From NCBI GenBank assembly GCA_004010275.1, contig RBWT01000004.1, positions 1 through 64,000 of the forward strand: a stretch of 64,000 bases of DNA. Direction: 5' to 3'. The translations under genes were made by a program, and so were the position numbers. Numbering within the stretch: position 1 is the stretch's first letter; each line of letters opens with the position of its first letter. Positions 21,378 to 29,079 of this stretch are shown here, one piece after another. The DNA comes from Streptomyces huasconensis (lineage in GTDB: Bacteria; Actinomycetota; Actinomycetes; Streptomycetales; Streptomycetaceae). The notes under the pieces were generated by a model. That model was not told where the DNA came from, did not search any database, and saw nothing but the letters and a program-made list of their open reading frames with translations.

Positions 21378-22620
21378 CTACCGCTGCGCCGGCTCGCGAC
21401 CCGTGTCTCGCGCCGGCCGCGCGGAGGCCCCGGTCGCCGTTCCCGCAGCATACGAGGCCTGCGGAGGGCGCCAGTCGGCGATGGAGGCGAAGCCGCGCAG
21501 GATGAGGTCCGGGCCGAGCCGCGCGGCCGTCGAGATCAGGGCGTCGCGTACGGCGATGAGCGGGGCGCTCGTGAGGTGGGTGAGCCGGGAGGCGCGCGCG
21601 GCCCGGCCGGTGATCTCGGCGGTGCGGGGAAGCCGCGCCGCGCTGTAGGCGGCGAGCCCGGCCGCGAGGTCACCGCCGGGCGCCAGGTGGTGGGCGAGGA
21701 CGACTCCGTCCTCGATGGCCTGGTTGCCGCCCTGGCCGAGGCTCGGCGTCATGGCGTGCGCGGCGTCGCCGACGAGGACGACGCGGCCCCGGTGGTGGGT
21801 GGCGAGCGGCGTCCGCAGGTGGCGCACGTCGTTGCGCAGGATGTCCTTCGCCCCGGCGGCGTCGATGAGCGCGGGTATCGGGTCGTGCCAGTCGGCGAAG
21901 CGGCGCCGCAGCTCGGCCTTTTCCCCGTCGGGGGCCCTGCCGCCTTCGGGCAGCCGGGCGGTCGCGTACGCGTACACCCGGCCGTCCTTGAGCGGATGCG
22001 TGCCCCATACGCCACCGCGGCCCCAGGTCTCGTGCGGTACGAAGGGCCGGTCCGGGGCGGGGATGACGAACCGCCAGGCGGTGAATCCGGCGTACACGGG
22101 CCCGGGGTGAGCGGGGAAGAGGGCCGCGCGCACGGCGGAGTTGATGCCGTCGGCGCCGACGACGAGGTCCGCCTCGATGTCACCGTCATCGGTGGCGACG
22201 ACCGCCCGGCGCTCGGCGGTGCCGGGGTCGCGGAGCCGGGCCAGGTGCGGTGCGCAGCGCCTCGTCGGGGAGCGCGGAGACCAGCAGGTCGACGAGGGTC
22301 GCGCGGTGCAGCATGACGAGCGTTCCGCCGTACGTCCGCTCGGCCTCGGCCGCGCTCGTGCGCACCAGCCAGCGGCCGTTCTGTGCGCGCATGCCGCCCT
22401 GGCCCTGCCAGGAGGCCAGCGAGCGGACCCGGTCACCGAGGCCGAGGACGTCCAGGGCGCGCTGGGAGTTGGGGGCGAGTCCGATGCCGGCGCCGACGGG
22501 CTCCAGCGAGGCGGCGCGCTCCAGGACGGTGACGCGCCAGCCGGACTCGTGCAGGCCGACGGCCGCGGTGAGCCCGCCGACGCCACCGCCGATGACGACC
22601 GCGTGGGGCTGCTGCTTCAT
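21378..22620 (-). pseudogene. FAD-dependent monooxygenase, frameshifted
   Basis: Class A flavin monooxygenase (PheA/UbiH-like hydroxylase). ATG at 22620 follows GAGGAGG. The first frame gives the FAD-binding GGGVGGLTAAVGLHESGWRV, GAGIGLAPNS and an R-containing LHRATLVDLLVSALPDEALR, then the coding frame changes near 22240-22262 and continues as DLVVGADGINSAVRAALF and the second FAD motif VVLVGDAAHAMTPSLGQGG. The region is 1,243 bases, so two bases are missing (or one extra) for a single 414-aa (or 413-aa) protein. It is divergent from a TetR gene with palindromic operators in between, so it is probably the regulator's target. Real mutation or sequencing error cannot be told apart. Confidence 0.8.
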
Positions 22621-22672
22621 GGCTCCTCCTCTGCGGCGGCGCACACGGTGCCGCGTATGCGTCGCCCATCCC

Positions 22673-22721
22673 GCTCACTACAGCTGTAGTGAGCGATAAG
22701 AAAACGTACTACAGCCGTAGT
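22673..22721. promoter_or_regulatory. TetR-type operators between monooxygenase and regulator
   Basis: A perfect 22-bp palindrome (22673-22694; half site GCTCACTACAG) and a related imperfect one, ACTACAGCCGTAGT (22708-22721), share the core ACTACAGCnGTAGT. They fill the divergent promoter region, as expected for TetR control of both genes. Confidence 0.7.
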
Positions 22722-22742
22722 GGACGAGATAAGGTTTCCGCC

Positions 22743-23336
22743 ATGCCCGTACGCAGCGCGGGGGCGTCCCGCACCGAACTGATCGCCGACGCCACCTTGG
22801 CCCTGCTCGCCGAACGCGGCATGCGCGGCCTCACCCACCGGGCCGTCGACGAGGCGGCGGGGCTGCCGCAGGGGTCGACGTCCAACCACGCGCGGACCCG
22901 CCTCGCCCTCCTGGAGGCGGCGGTGCGACGGCAGGCCGAGCGGGAAGCGGAGGTCCTGGACCCCACCGCAATGCCGGACCCAGCGGCGGGCCGTGAGCAC
23001 CTGGCCGCAGGCCTGGCCCTGGCCCTGCACCGCTATCTGACGGGCGAGCACCGCCGGCTCCTCGTGTCCCGCTACGAGTTGGCCCTGGAGGCGACCCGCA
23101 GACCGGAGCTGCGCGCGTACTACGACGCGGCGGGCGCCCGGTTCAGACAGCCGCTGGAGGCCCTGCTCAGGGCGGCGGGCTCCCCCGCCCCGGAGCGCCA
23201 CACGCTCTCCCTGGTGGCCTGGTGCGACGGCCTGATGTTCTCCTGCGTGGCGGGTTCGTACCACGCCACGGTCCCGACACAGGAGGATCTGCGGGCGGGC
23301 ATCGGGGAACTACTGCGAGGCATGCTCCCTGACTGA
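22743..23336 (+). CDS. TetR-family transcriptional regulator
   Basis: 197 aa. ATG at 22743 with AAGG ten bases before; the frame is open to 22689 but that includes the operators. N-terminal helix-turn-helix (ELIADATLALLAERGMRGLT; HRAVDEAAGLPQGSTSNHAR, residues 10-57) typical of TetR; C-terminal ligand-binding domain all-helical. The GSTSNHARTRLALL version of the recognition helix is common in Streptomyces TetR proteins paired with oxygenases. It probably represses the divergent monooxygenase and itself until an aromatic or xenobiotic ligand binds. Confidence 0.85.
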   Translation: MPVRSAGASRTELIADATLALLAERGMRGLTHRAVDEAAGLPQGSTSNHARTRLALLEAAVRRQAEREAEVLDPTAMPDPAAGREHLAAGLALALHRYLTGEHRRLLVSRYELALEATRRPELRAYYDAAGARFRQPLEALLRAAGSPAPERHTLSLVAWCDGLMFSCVAGSYHATVPTQEDLRAGIGELLRGMLPD

Positions 23337-23444
23337 ACTGGATTCGGGCGGGGCCTTGACCCCTGCTGGGGGCTGCCATCCAAGGTCTCGTGCACCTGGG
23401 CCGCGAATACCATCCCTGCGGTCCGATGACAGGGACGAGGGCGG

Positions 23445-24365
23445 TCAGGACAGGGCTGCGGCGTCGATGCGGGAGAAGACCAGTTCCGTCTCCCCAGTGA
23501 TCGGCTCTCGCCAGCGGACGGGAGCCGCAGGCCGCCGAATCGCATGAGGGTAGGTACCCGCCGAGTAGTCGGTGGGTAGCCAGTACGTGTGGAACCCATG
23601 CTTGCGCATGATCTCCAACAATTCCTCCGCAGAATCGCCAAGCTGTTCCATGCGATCCGGGGTGATCTCCACAGCGATCTCGACATCCGGCCGCAACTCG
23701 TCCAGCAAGGGAGCTAGACCCCGGATGACGCCTCCTTCGGCACCCTCGACATCGATTTTGATCACCCGGGCTCTGGCCACCTCGTCCGGCTGCAGGACCT
23801 CCGCCAGGGGCACCGCTTCGATATCGAAGGTGGACTCCGCCGGCCCGTCATAAGGAACGATGGAGTTGGCTCCCATGTTGTTCGAGCTCGCGAGGATGAA
23901 CCTCAGCATCTTGCGCTCATCCGACACCGCGGCGTTCACGGCACGAATGTTCTTGCACCCGTTGAGTTCGGCGTGCTGCAGCACCCTGCGGTGGAACGTC
24001 GGCGACGCCTCGATGGCGATCACTCGTCCTGTGTCGCCGACAAGCCGGGAGCCGAGGACCGAGAACACCCCGATGTTCGCTCCGACATCCACGAACACGT
24101 CCCCGGGACACAGGCGTCGCTCCAGCCAGTGCGTCATGTCGGGTTCCCAGACACCGAAGAGGTAGAGGTAGCGCTGGATGAGGTCCTGCGTGTCCAGAGC
24201 GAACCGGGCACCGAACCGGGTCTGCGTGGCGCGGAGACGAGGATGGTCTCTCAGCCACGGGTTCAGATACCGCTCAGCAAGCGTGGCCTTTCCCCATGAG
24301 CCCGGGGCAGCGCGTACGTACCGACGGGCCAGGGTGACCAGGACCTCCGCCGCGGGGTTGCTCAT
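23445..24365 (-). CDS. FkbM-family methyltransferase
   Basis: 306 aa; ATG at 24365, with GAGAGGCG upstream. SAM-binding motif I is DVFVDVGANIGVFSVLGSRL (about residues 90-109), followed by GRVIAIEASPTFHRRVLQH, the acidic end of strand 2. The DVEGAEGGVIRGLAPLLDE segment is the FkbM signature. These enzymes O-methylate sugars, glycolipids or polyketides. It follows the amidohydrolase gene in the same direction after about 109 bases and may share its promoter. Substrate unknown; probable cargo of the element. Confidence 0.85.
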   Translation of the reverse strand: MSNPAAEVLVTLARRYVRAAPGSWGKATLAERYLNPWLRDHPRLRATQTRFGARFALDTQDLIQRYLYLFGVWEPDMTHWLERRLCPGDVFVDVGANIGVFSVLGSRLVGDTGRVIAIEASPTFHRRVLQHAELNGCKNIRAVNAAVSDERKMLRFILASSNNMGANSIVPYDGPAESTFDIEAVPLAEVLQPDEVARARVIKIDVEGAEGGVIRGLAPLLDELRPDVEIAVEITPDRMEQLGDSAEELLEIMRKHGFHTYWLPTDYSAGTYPHAIRRPAAPVRWREPITGETELVFSRIDAAALS

Positions 24366-24474
24366 CCGATCGCCTCTCGTCAGGGGACGGGCGAACGATA
24401 GCGCTGGGGCACCTGAGCCGTGCACCTGAACCCCAGCGCTGCGAACGAACGGATGGCGACCCGGTCTACTGGCG

Positions 24475-25698
24475 TCAGCGCCGGTCCCGGTCAAAGGAGA
24501 GATCCAGCATCCGAATCGCATTGCCCCGTAGCAGCTTGTACGCGACATCGTCTGGAAGATGCCCTACGTGATCGGCGGCGACTTCCTTCGTGTGTGGCCA
24601 GGTGGAGTCCACGTGCGGGTAGTCCGTCTCAAAGGTCGCGTTGTTCACGCCGACCGTCTCGATCGAGTCGATACCGTGCTTGTCGCGGAAGAAGCAGCAG
24701 AAGATCTGCCGGTAGTAGTACGTCGACGGCGGTTCGGGGATCAGGTCCTTGACCCCTCCCCAAGCTCGGTGTTCTTCCCATACGTCGTCGGCCCGCTCCA
24801 GGGCGTATGGAATCCACCCCATCTGTCCCTCGCTGTACGCGAGCTTGAGCCGCGGGAACTTCACGAGGACCCCGGAGAACAGGAAGTCCATCATCGAGGC
24901 CATCGCGTTGTTGAAGCTGAGTGAGGCCTGGACGGCAGGGGGCGCATCCGGCGACGCAGCCGGCATCTGCGACGACGACCCGATGTGCATGTTGACGACG
25001 GTCCCCGTCTCCTCGCAGGCCGCGAAGAACGGGTCCCAGTAACCCGAGTGGATCGAGGGCAGCCCGAGGTACGTCGGGATCTCGGAGAAGGTCACCGCGC
25101 GCACCCCACGAGCGGCGTTGCGCCGAATCTCGGCCACGGCCAGGTCGATGTCCCACAGCGGGATCAGACAGAGCGGGATCAGCCGCCCGCCGCTGTCTCC
25201 GCACCACTCCTCGACCATCCAGTCGTTGTACGCCCGCACACAGGCGAGTCCGACGTCCTTGTCCTTGGCTTCCGCAAAGGTCTGACCACAGAAGCGGGGG
25301 AAGGTCGGGAAGCAGAGCGAAGCCTCGACATGGTTGAGGTCCATGTCCTCCAGGCGCGCTTTCGGGTCCCAGCATCCCCGTCGCATCTGCTCCCGTGTGA
25401 TCCCGTCGAGCGTCATCTCGTCCCGCGAGAAACCCACAGCCGCGATGATGCGCTTGTACGGGAAGAGGTCGCCCTCGTACTCCCACCAGTCGGTGATCTG
25501 ACCGTTCGGGTCCGTCGTGAACTTGTACTTCCCGCCGACGTACGCGAGCTCGCCGATGCCAGCGGTGAAGGGCTTCGGGCCTCGATCGCGGTACTTGCTG
25601 GGGAGCCACCGTTCGAAGAGGTGTGCGGGCTCGATCACATGGTCATCAACGCTGATGACCCGAGGGAGTTCCTTGGTGCCGACTTCGGTGCTGACCAC
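24475..25698 (-). CDS. Amidohydrolase family protein (ACMSD-like metal-dependent hydrolase)
   Basis: 407 aa, GTG at 25698. The N-terminal VISVDDHVIEPAHLFERWLP and later NMHIGSSSQ and FETDYPHVDSTWPH fit the amidohydrolase-2 family (TIM barrel with one metal; the group includes ACMS decarboxylase and related hydrolases/decarboxylases). Asp18-His-Val replaces the first His-x-His seen in many members; His239, in the NMHIG segment, and the late DYPH are kept. Streptomyces carry many such enzymes acting on aromatic or amide substrates. With the methyltransferase downstream it forms a small cargo unit. Confidence 0.82.
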   Translation of the reverse strand: MVSTEVGTKELPRVISVDDHVIEPAHLFERWLPSKYRDRGPKPFTAGIGELAYVGGKYKFTTDPNGQITDWWEYEGDLFPYKRIIAAVGFSRDEMTLDGITREQMRRGCWDPKARLEDMDLNHVEASLCFPTFPRFCGQTFAEAKDKDVGLACVRAYNDWMVEEWCGDSGGRLIPLCLIPLWDIDLAVAEIRRNAARGVRAVTFSEIPTYLGLPSIHSGYWDPFFAACEETGTVVNMHIGSSSQMPAASPDAPPAVQASLSFNNAMASMMDFLFSGVLVKFPRLKLAYSEGQMGWIPYALERADDVWEEHRAWGGVKDLIPEPPSTYYYRQIFCCFFRDKHGIDSIETVGVNNATFETDYPHVDSTWPHTKEVAADHVGHLPDDVAYKLLRGNAIRMLDLSFDRDRR

Positions 25699-26151
25699 TC
25701 GCGTGCCCCCTACCTACCGGCTTGCTCGTCGACCACAAACCTGACGAGCCATCAGGTTTAGAGTAGGGCGGAGCCAACCCGACAGCAAGGTGCGCAGCCG
25801 ATCGCGCCCTCTCGCCCTGGTGCAACTGCCGATGTCCGCACAGCGCTTTGGTCCATAAAGCCAACGCGGCAGCGGCCCACGGGACAGGGCTATGTAGCCC
25901 AGACCCCAAAGTGAGTGATCAGTGTCCGTTGACAACGAACTTGGACTGATTGCCACCGAAGGTGGACCGCTCAGAAGTGGTCGGGAGCTGCTCCTCCTGA
26001 AGCGCGCTTGTAGGCGCGCGCTGAGGCTGTGTCGCTGAGGTCCACCTGATCGGATGATCTCAGCAGCACATCCCGCTGGGTAACCCTTTGCGTCCGTAGC
26101 GTGAGGACGTGGCAGGGGTCGCTGGGACCCCCGCTGGAAGGAGCCCCATCC
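25699..26151. other. Intergenic region between divergent cargo genes, no gene seen
   Basis: 453 bases. The leftward amidohydrolase and rightward PCu(A)C-like gene must both have promoters here. No strong palindrome stands out; GCGCGCTTGTAGGCGCGCGC near 26012 could form a hairpin. A long antisense frame is only the shadow of 26152-26553. Confidence 0.4.
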
Positions 26152-26553
26152 ATGGGAAAGTTGCCGGTCTCTACCGACATCACGCCCGCAGAGAAGAGCG
26201 TCTATGTGCGCTGGCTGCCGAACGGTCTGCCCGCCGCCGGATACATCGTCCTGCAGAACTCGGCCGACCGGGCGTTCGACGTCAACAAGATCGTCACCCC
26301 CAACTACCAGTCCGTCGCGATCTATCAGACCGTCACCGACGGCGAGAGCTCGAAGATGGTCAAGCACGACAAGTTCACAATTCCCGCCAAGGGCGAGTTC
26401 GCTTTCGTACCGGGCCAGTACCACCTCATGTTCACCAAGCCGACCCACGTCATCACCCCCGGTGACCACGTCCGCGTCATGTTCTACCTGGGCGACGGCA
26501 AGGTGGTCTTCAAAATCAAGATGCCCGTCCGCACCTCGCCCGAGCTGTACTGA
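26152..26553 (+). CDS. PCu(A)C-like protein without signal peptide
   Basis: 133 aa, ATG at 26152 with AAGGAG nine bases upstream. The order of segments GYIVLQNSADRAFDVNKIVT, SVAIYQTVTDGESSKM, IPAKGEFAFVPGQYHLMF and GDHVRVMFYLGDGKVVFKIK matches the copper chaperone PCu(A)C family. The usual first copper ligand His (as in VEIHET) is Tyr here; the KM and YHLMF ligands are kept. There is no signal peptide, although the family is normally exported. It may therefore bind another metal or act in the cytoplasm. A small unknown gene follows in the same direction. Confidence 0.6.
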   Translation: MGKLPVSTDITPAEKSVYVRWLPNGLPAAGYIVLQNSADRAFDVNKIVTPNYQSVAIYQTVTDGESSKMVKHDKFTIPAKGEFAFVPGQYHLMFTKPTHVITPGDHVRVMFYLGDGKVVFKIKMPVRTSPELY

Positions 26554-26581
26554 CCCGCCGACACCCCGGGAGATCACGGAC

Positions 26582-26959
26582 ATGACCACCTACCACCTGG
26601 ACCTGGGCGACGGCCGCACCGAAGCACTCGACGCCGTCACCAAGCTCACCATCATCAACAACGAGCTCGACATCAACGCCTTCCTCGACTCCAAGCCCAA
26701 CGCCCCCGTTCCCCTGTGGGGCAACGTGCTCCTCACCCGCGGCAGCAGCCGCCACGAGGCCACCACCGCCTGGGTCGACGAAGTGGAGAACACCGACACC
26801 CACCAGGACGTCGTCCTCATCGCCGGCGACCCCGCCCACCCCACCTCACGCCGCATCCGCCTCACCGACGCCTGGGCCAGCGCCAGCTACCACCTCGACG
26901 AGGATGACGACCCCGACGCCTTCCTCATCAGCTTCACCGACATCACAGTCGAGAAGTAG
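26582..26959 (+). CDS. Small acidic beta-rich protein, unknown
   Basis: 125 aa, ATG at 26582 with GGGAG nine bases upstream, 28 bases after the PCu(A)C-like gene. The protein is acidic and beta-rich (TYHLDLGDGRTEALDAVTKL; HQDVVLIAGDPAHPTSRRIR; SASYHLDEDDDPDAFLISFT) and ends DITVEK. The C-terminal pattern recalls tube-forming Hcp-like or phage tail proteins, but the resemblance is weak and I do not assign it. No signal peptide or membrane segment. A 12-bp-stem terminator follows. Confidence 0.6.
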   Translation: MTTYHLDLGDGRTEALDAVTKLTIINNELDINAFLDSKPNAPVPLWGNVLLTRGSSRHEATTAWVDEVENTDTHQDVVLIAGDPAHPTSRRIRLTDAWASASYHLDEDDDPDAFLISFTDITVEK

Positions 26960-27018
26960 CACCGCAGTCACCTAGTCAGTAAGCAGGGCCGATGCGGCCC
27001 ACGTACGCCGCAGACACG

Positions 27019-27046
27019 GATGGGGCGCGCAGACGCGCGCCCCATC
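27019..27046 (+). terminator. Hairpin terminator
   Basis: Perfect 12-bp stem GATGGGGCGCGC / GCGCGCCCCATC around AGAC, 59 bases after the stop at 26959. The remainder of 26960-27309 shows no gene. Confidence 0.7.
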
Positions 27047-27309
27047 TACCGTTTGCCGACCCGTGCGGCCAAATGAAGCCGTTGTCCAACTTCGCTGACA
27101 AGCAATCCATGTTCAGTGACGGAGGGCAATCAGGAAAAGACGCTGAAACAGGGGAGTGTCACACCGGTCACAGCGTCACGCCAATTGTGGGGCAGATGGC
27201 AGTAACCAGCCGTGACGCCCCACTGTTCCAGCGTTCTTCTTCCTCACCTCAACGCCCGCCCGTACGATCGTCCAGTCATCTTTAGGAGTGCTGCTGTCCT
27301 GGGGGATTG

Positions 27310-27864
27310 GTGGGTACGGGGGAACAGATCATCACAGTCGTCGCGGTGCTGCTGGGCGCGCTGACGACCCACCTGACGAACTACCTCACGGAGCGGAGCC
27401 GCAAGAAGCACGAGCGCTCTGTCCGCTGGGACGAGCGGAAGCTGACCGCATACGAGAACTACATCGACACCGTTCGCGCCTGCATCTTCCTCGCAGTCCA
27501 TCTCTACGAGGTCAAGGAGGGGCTCCGCGAGAGCGACCAGGACGAGCGCGAGATCCTCGCCGAGATCCGGGAATCCACTCACCGCCGAGGCCGCGCCTTC
27601 GAGCGCGTCTTGCTCCTCGCCGGTGACGACGTCGTTGAAGCCGCTCACAAGCTGAGCCAGGTAGCACTCGAAGTCGACTGGCAGGCGACGGGCAAAGTAA
27701 CCGGCAGCCTGGCAGAGTGGCGCGACCGGAACCGAGCAGTTTTCGGCGCCCTCACCGCGTTCTACGAGGCCGCACGCCAAGATCTCGGCGTCAGCGGCAG
27801 CGTCACGGGGGAGCGGCACCCACAACGTGACCTGCTGTTGCCGCCTTCCCAACGCAACTCGTAG
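27310..27864 (+). CDS. Single-pass membrane protein with helical cytoplasmic part
   Basis: 184 aa; GTG at 27310 follows GGGGG, and TTG at 27307 is also possible. One N-terminal membrane helix (IITVVAVLLGALTTHLTNYL) is followed by a basic turn (ERSRKKHERSVRWDERK) and a long helical region (YENYIDTVRACIFLAVHLYE; LRESDQDEREILAEIRESTH). This layout occurs in many small actinobacterial proteins of unknown function and in some SLATT-like effectors, but I see no diagnostic motif. Upstream, TCTTTAGGAGT at 27279-27289 repeats the operator core found near 16634 and 16686. Confidence 0.68.
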   Translation: MGTGEQIITVVAVLLGALTTHLTNYLTERSRKKHERSVRWDERKLTAYENYIDTVRACIFLAVHLYEVKEGLRESDQDEREILAEIRESTHRRGRAFERVLLLAGDDVVEAAHKLSQVALEVDWQATGKVTGSLAEWRDRNRAVFGALTAFYEAARQDLGVSGSVTGERHPQRDLLLPPSQRNS

Positions 27865-28278
27865 ATGTACGGAGCCGGTCTCAGCTTGTCTCTCAGCCTC
27901 TATCTGCGCCGTACGGAGCAAATAGAAACTCACTCGATGTCAGACCGGCTGACGTGTTGTCGAACTCGAGTCCCCCCCGCTCAGCACTCCCGCAATCACT
28001 CAGCTGTAGTTAGGCCCTGTCCGCTCGGCGTGCAGCCCCTTCCGCTGCCCCGACCCCTACAGCAGGCGCACCGCCCGTACGAGTCCGGATCACACCGCAG
28101 CCGGGAGAGCGGTCACCCACGCAGTGCGAGTTCGCCGAGTGACCGCTCTGCCTGTGGCCTGGTGAAGATCCACGTGCCACCCTGCCCTGCACACCCGCCG
28201 TCCACCGCTTGTGGACAACGTTGGTGACAGGGGACGGCTTACCACTTCCAGCCTGCTCTGGCAGATAAGGAGATGCCG
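27865..28278. other. Intergenic region, nothing recognised
   Basis: 414 bases between two rightward cargo genes. Open frames on both strands lack coding bias and ribosome sites. No clear terminator or operator. Confidence 0.35.
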
Positions 28279-28818
28279 GTGAAGGAGTACAGCAACCGTG
28301 AGGGACAGACGGACACAGCAGCCCTGAGGAAAAGCCACGCTGCCCGTGCCGAGAGCGCCGCAGCGCGAGCAGCGGCGCTAAGCCGCTACGTCGAGCAGCA
28401 CGGCTCAGACCAGCATGCCGATGCCAAGTTCAGGGCCGCCCACGCAGCCCGCATAGCGGCCCAGGCCTTCGCTGTCCTCGGTGAGGGCGCCCCCGCCACC
28501 GCTGCGGATTCACGGTGCGCCCGGAACGCGGCTGCATCCGCCGCGCAGGCCTCCCAGGCAGCCCAGCTCGTCCACGGCGACGCGGAACCTTCCTCTCGCG
28601 CCTTCCAGGCGGCTCTCAAGGCCTCACAGGCCGCCGCTACTGCTGCGAGCGCGCCGCACCTGGGCACAGATGTCGATCTGAACGCCGAAGCGGACACGGC
28701 AGAGAGGGCCGCTGTCTCAGCGGCCGAGAGCGCCGGCTGGGTCCAACCTGGCGAAAAGGTCCCTGCTGTGGAGATGGGCATACGAAGTACAGAGGTGCAC
28801 TCCATGATGCATTTCTGA
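28279..28818 (+). CDS. Alanine-rich helical protein, unknown
   Basis: 179 aa. GTG at 28279 has AAGGAG six bases upstream; the ATG at 28273 would leave no spacing. About a third of the residues are Ala, with regular helices (HAARAESAAARAAALSRYVE; FQAALKASQAAATAASAPHL) and a more ordinary C-terminus (WVQPGEKVPAVEMGIRSTEV). No membrane segment. It is the last gene before the right end of the element. Function unknown. Confidence 0.6.
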   Translation: MKEYSNREGQTDTAALRKSHAARAESAAARAAALSRYVEQHGSDQHADAKFRAAHAARIAAQAFAVLGEGAPATAADSRCARNAAASAAQASQAAQLVHGDAEPSSRAFQAALKASQAAATAASAPHLGTDVDLNAEADTAERAAVSAAESAGWVQPGEKVPAVEMGIRSTEVHSMMHF

Positions 28819-28962
28819 GGAGCAGGGCGAGCTGGGCTCTCCCCCGCCACTTCGCCCGGGGCAGCGCCGTGGGAGAAATTCGGGAGACGATCTTCTCCCG
28901 CCATTCCGCGGCTCACCACCGAGGACCAACGCAAACCAACACCGAGCCGGGCCCGAAAACGC

Positions 28963-28999
28963 CGAGAGGGCGCCTCCCACCAGGGGAGACGCCCTCTCG
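28963..28999 (-). terminator. Element-borne terminator behind tRNA-Ile
   Basis: CGAGAGGGCG (28963-28972) pairs perfectly with CGCCCTCTCG (28990-28999); an inner CTCCC/GGGAG helix extends it. On the minus strand it begins seven bases after the tRNA 3' end, replacing the 36-bp palindrome at 3564-3599 that was separated from the tRNA by integration. Confidence 0.7.
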
Positions 29000-29001
29000 T
29001 C

Positions 29002-29047
29002 AATGTGGGGCTAACAGGATTTGAACCTGTGGCCTCATCCTTATCAG
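29002..29047. repeat. Right attachment site, inside tRNA-Ile
   Basis: Identical for 46 bases to 3602-3647. It supplies the 3' half of tRNA-Ile from the anticodon loop onward, so integration leaves the tRNA intact. Confidence 0.95.
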
Positions 29048-29079
29048 GGATGCGCTCTAACCAACTGAGCTATAGCCCC
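29006..29079 (-). tRNA. tRNA-Ile (GAT anticodon)
   Basis: 74 nt cloverleaf on the minus strand: acceptor GGGGCTA / TAGCCCC with discriminator A, D arm GCTC-AGTTGGTTA-GAGC, anticodon stem CATCC / GGATG with loop CTGATAA (anticodon GAT at 29043-29045), variable AGGCC, T arm ACAGG-TTCAAAT-CCTGT. CCA is not encoded. It lies downstream of gyrA and DUF3566, as in most actinobacteria, and is the integration target of the element. Confidence 0.97.

Larger units (their letters stand above)
3602..29047. mobile_element. Integrated AICE (actinomycete integrative and conjugative element) in tRNA-Ile
   Basis: The two copies of a 46-bp direct repeat, one within the intact tRNA-Ile gene, bound 25.4 kb. The segment contains a tyrosine integrase next to one end, an excisionase, a prim-pol plus ATPase replication module, an FtsK/SpoIIIE-type DNA translocase, Spd-like membrane proteins and GntR (KorSA-like) regulators. 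This set defines AICEs of the pSAM2 group, which transfer double-stranded DNA by an FtsK-like protein. The replication protein is a primase-polymerase, the type called RepPP in AICE surveys. Cargo genes fill 21.4-28.8 kb. Confidence 0.93.

Noticed and set aside
21300-22316. 338-codon forward frame opposite the monooxygenase
   Set aside because: Shadow of a clear flavoprotein on the other strand.
25714-26589. 291-codon frame opposite the PCu(A)C-like gene
   Set aside because: Its overlap with 26152-26553 is a shadow and the rest lacks coding bias.
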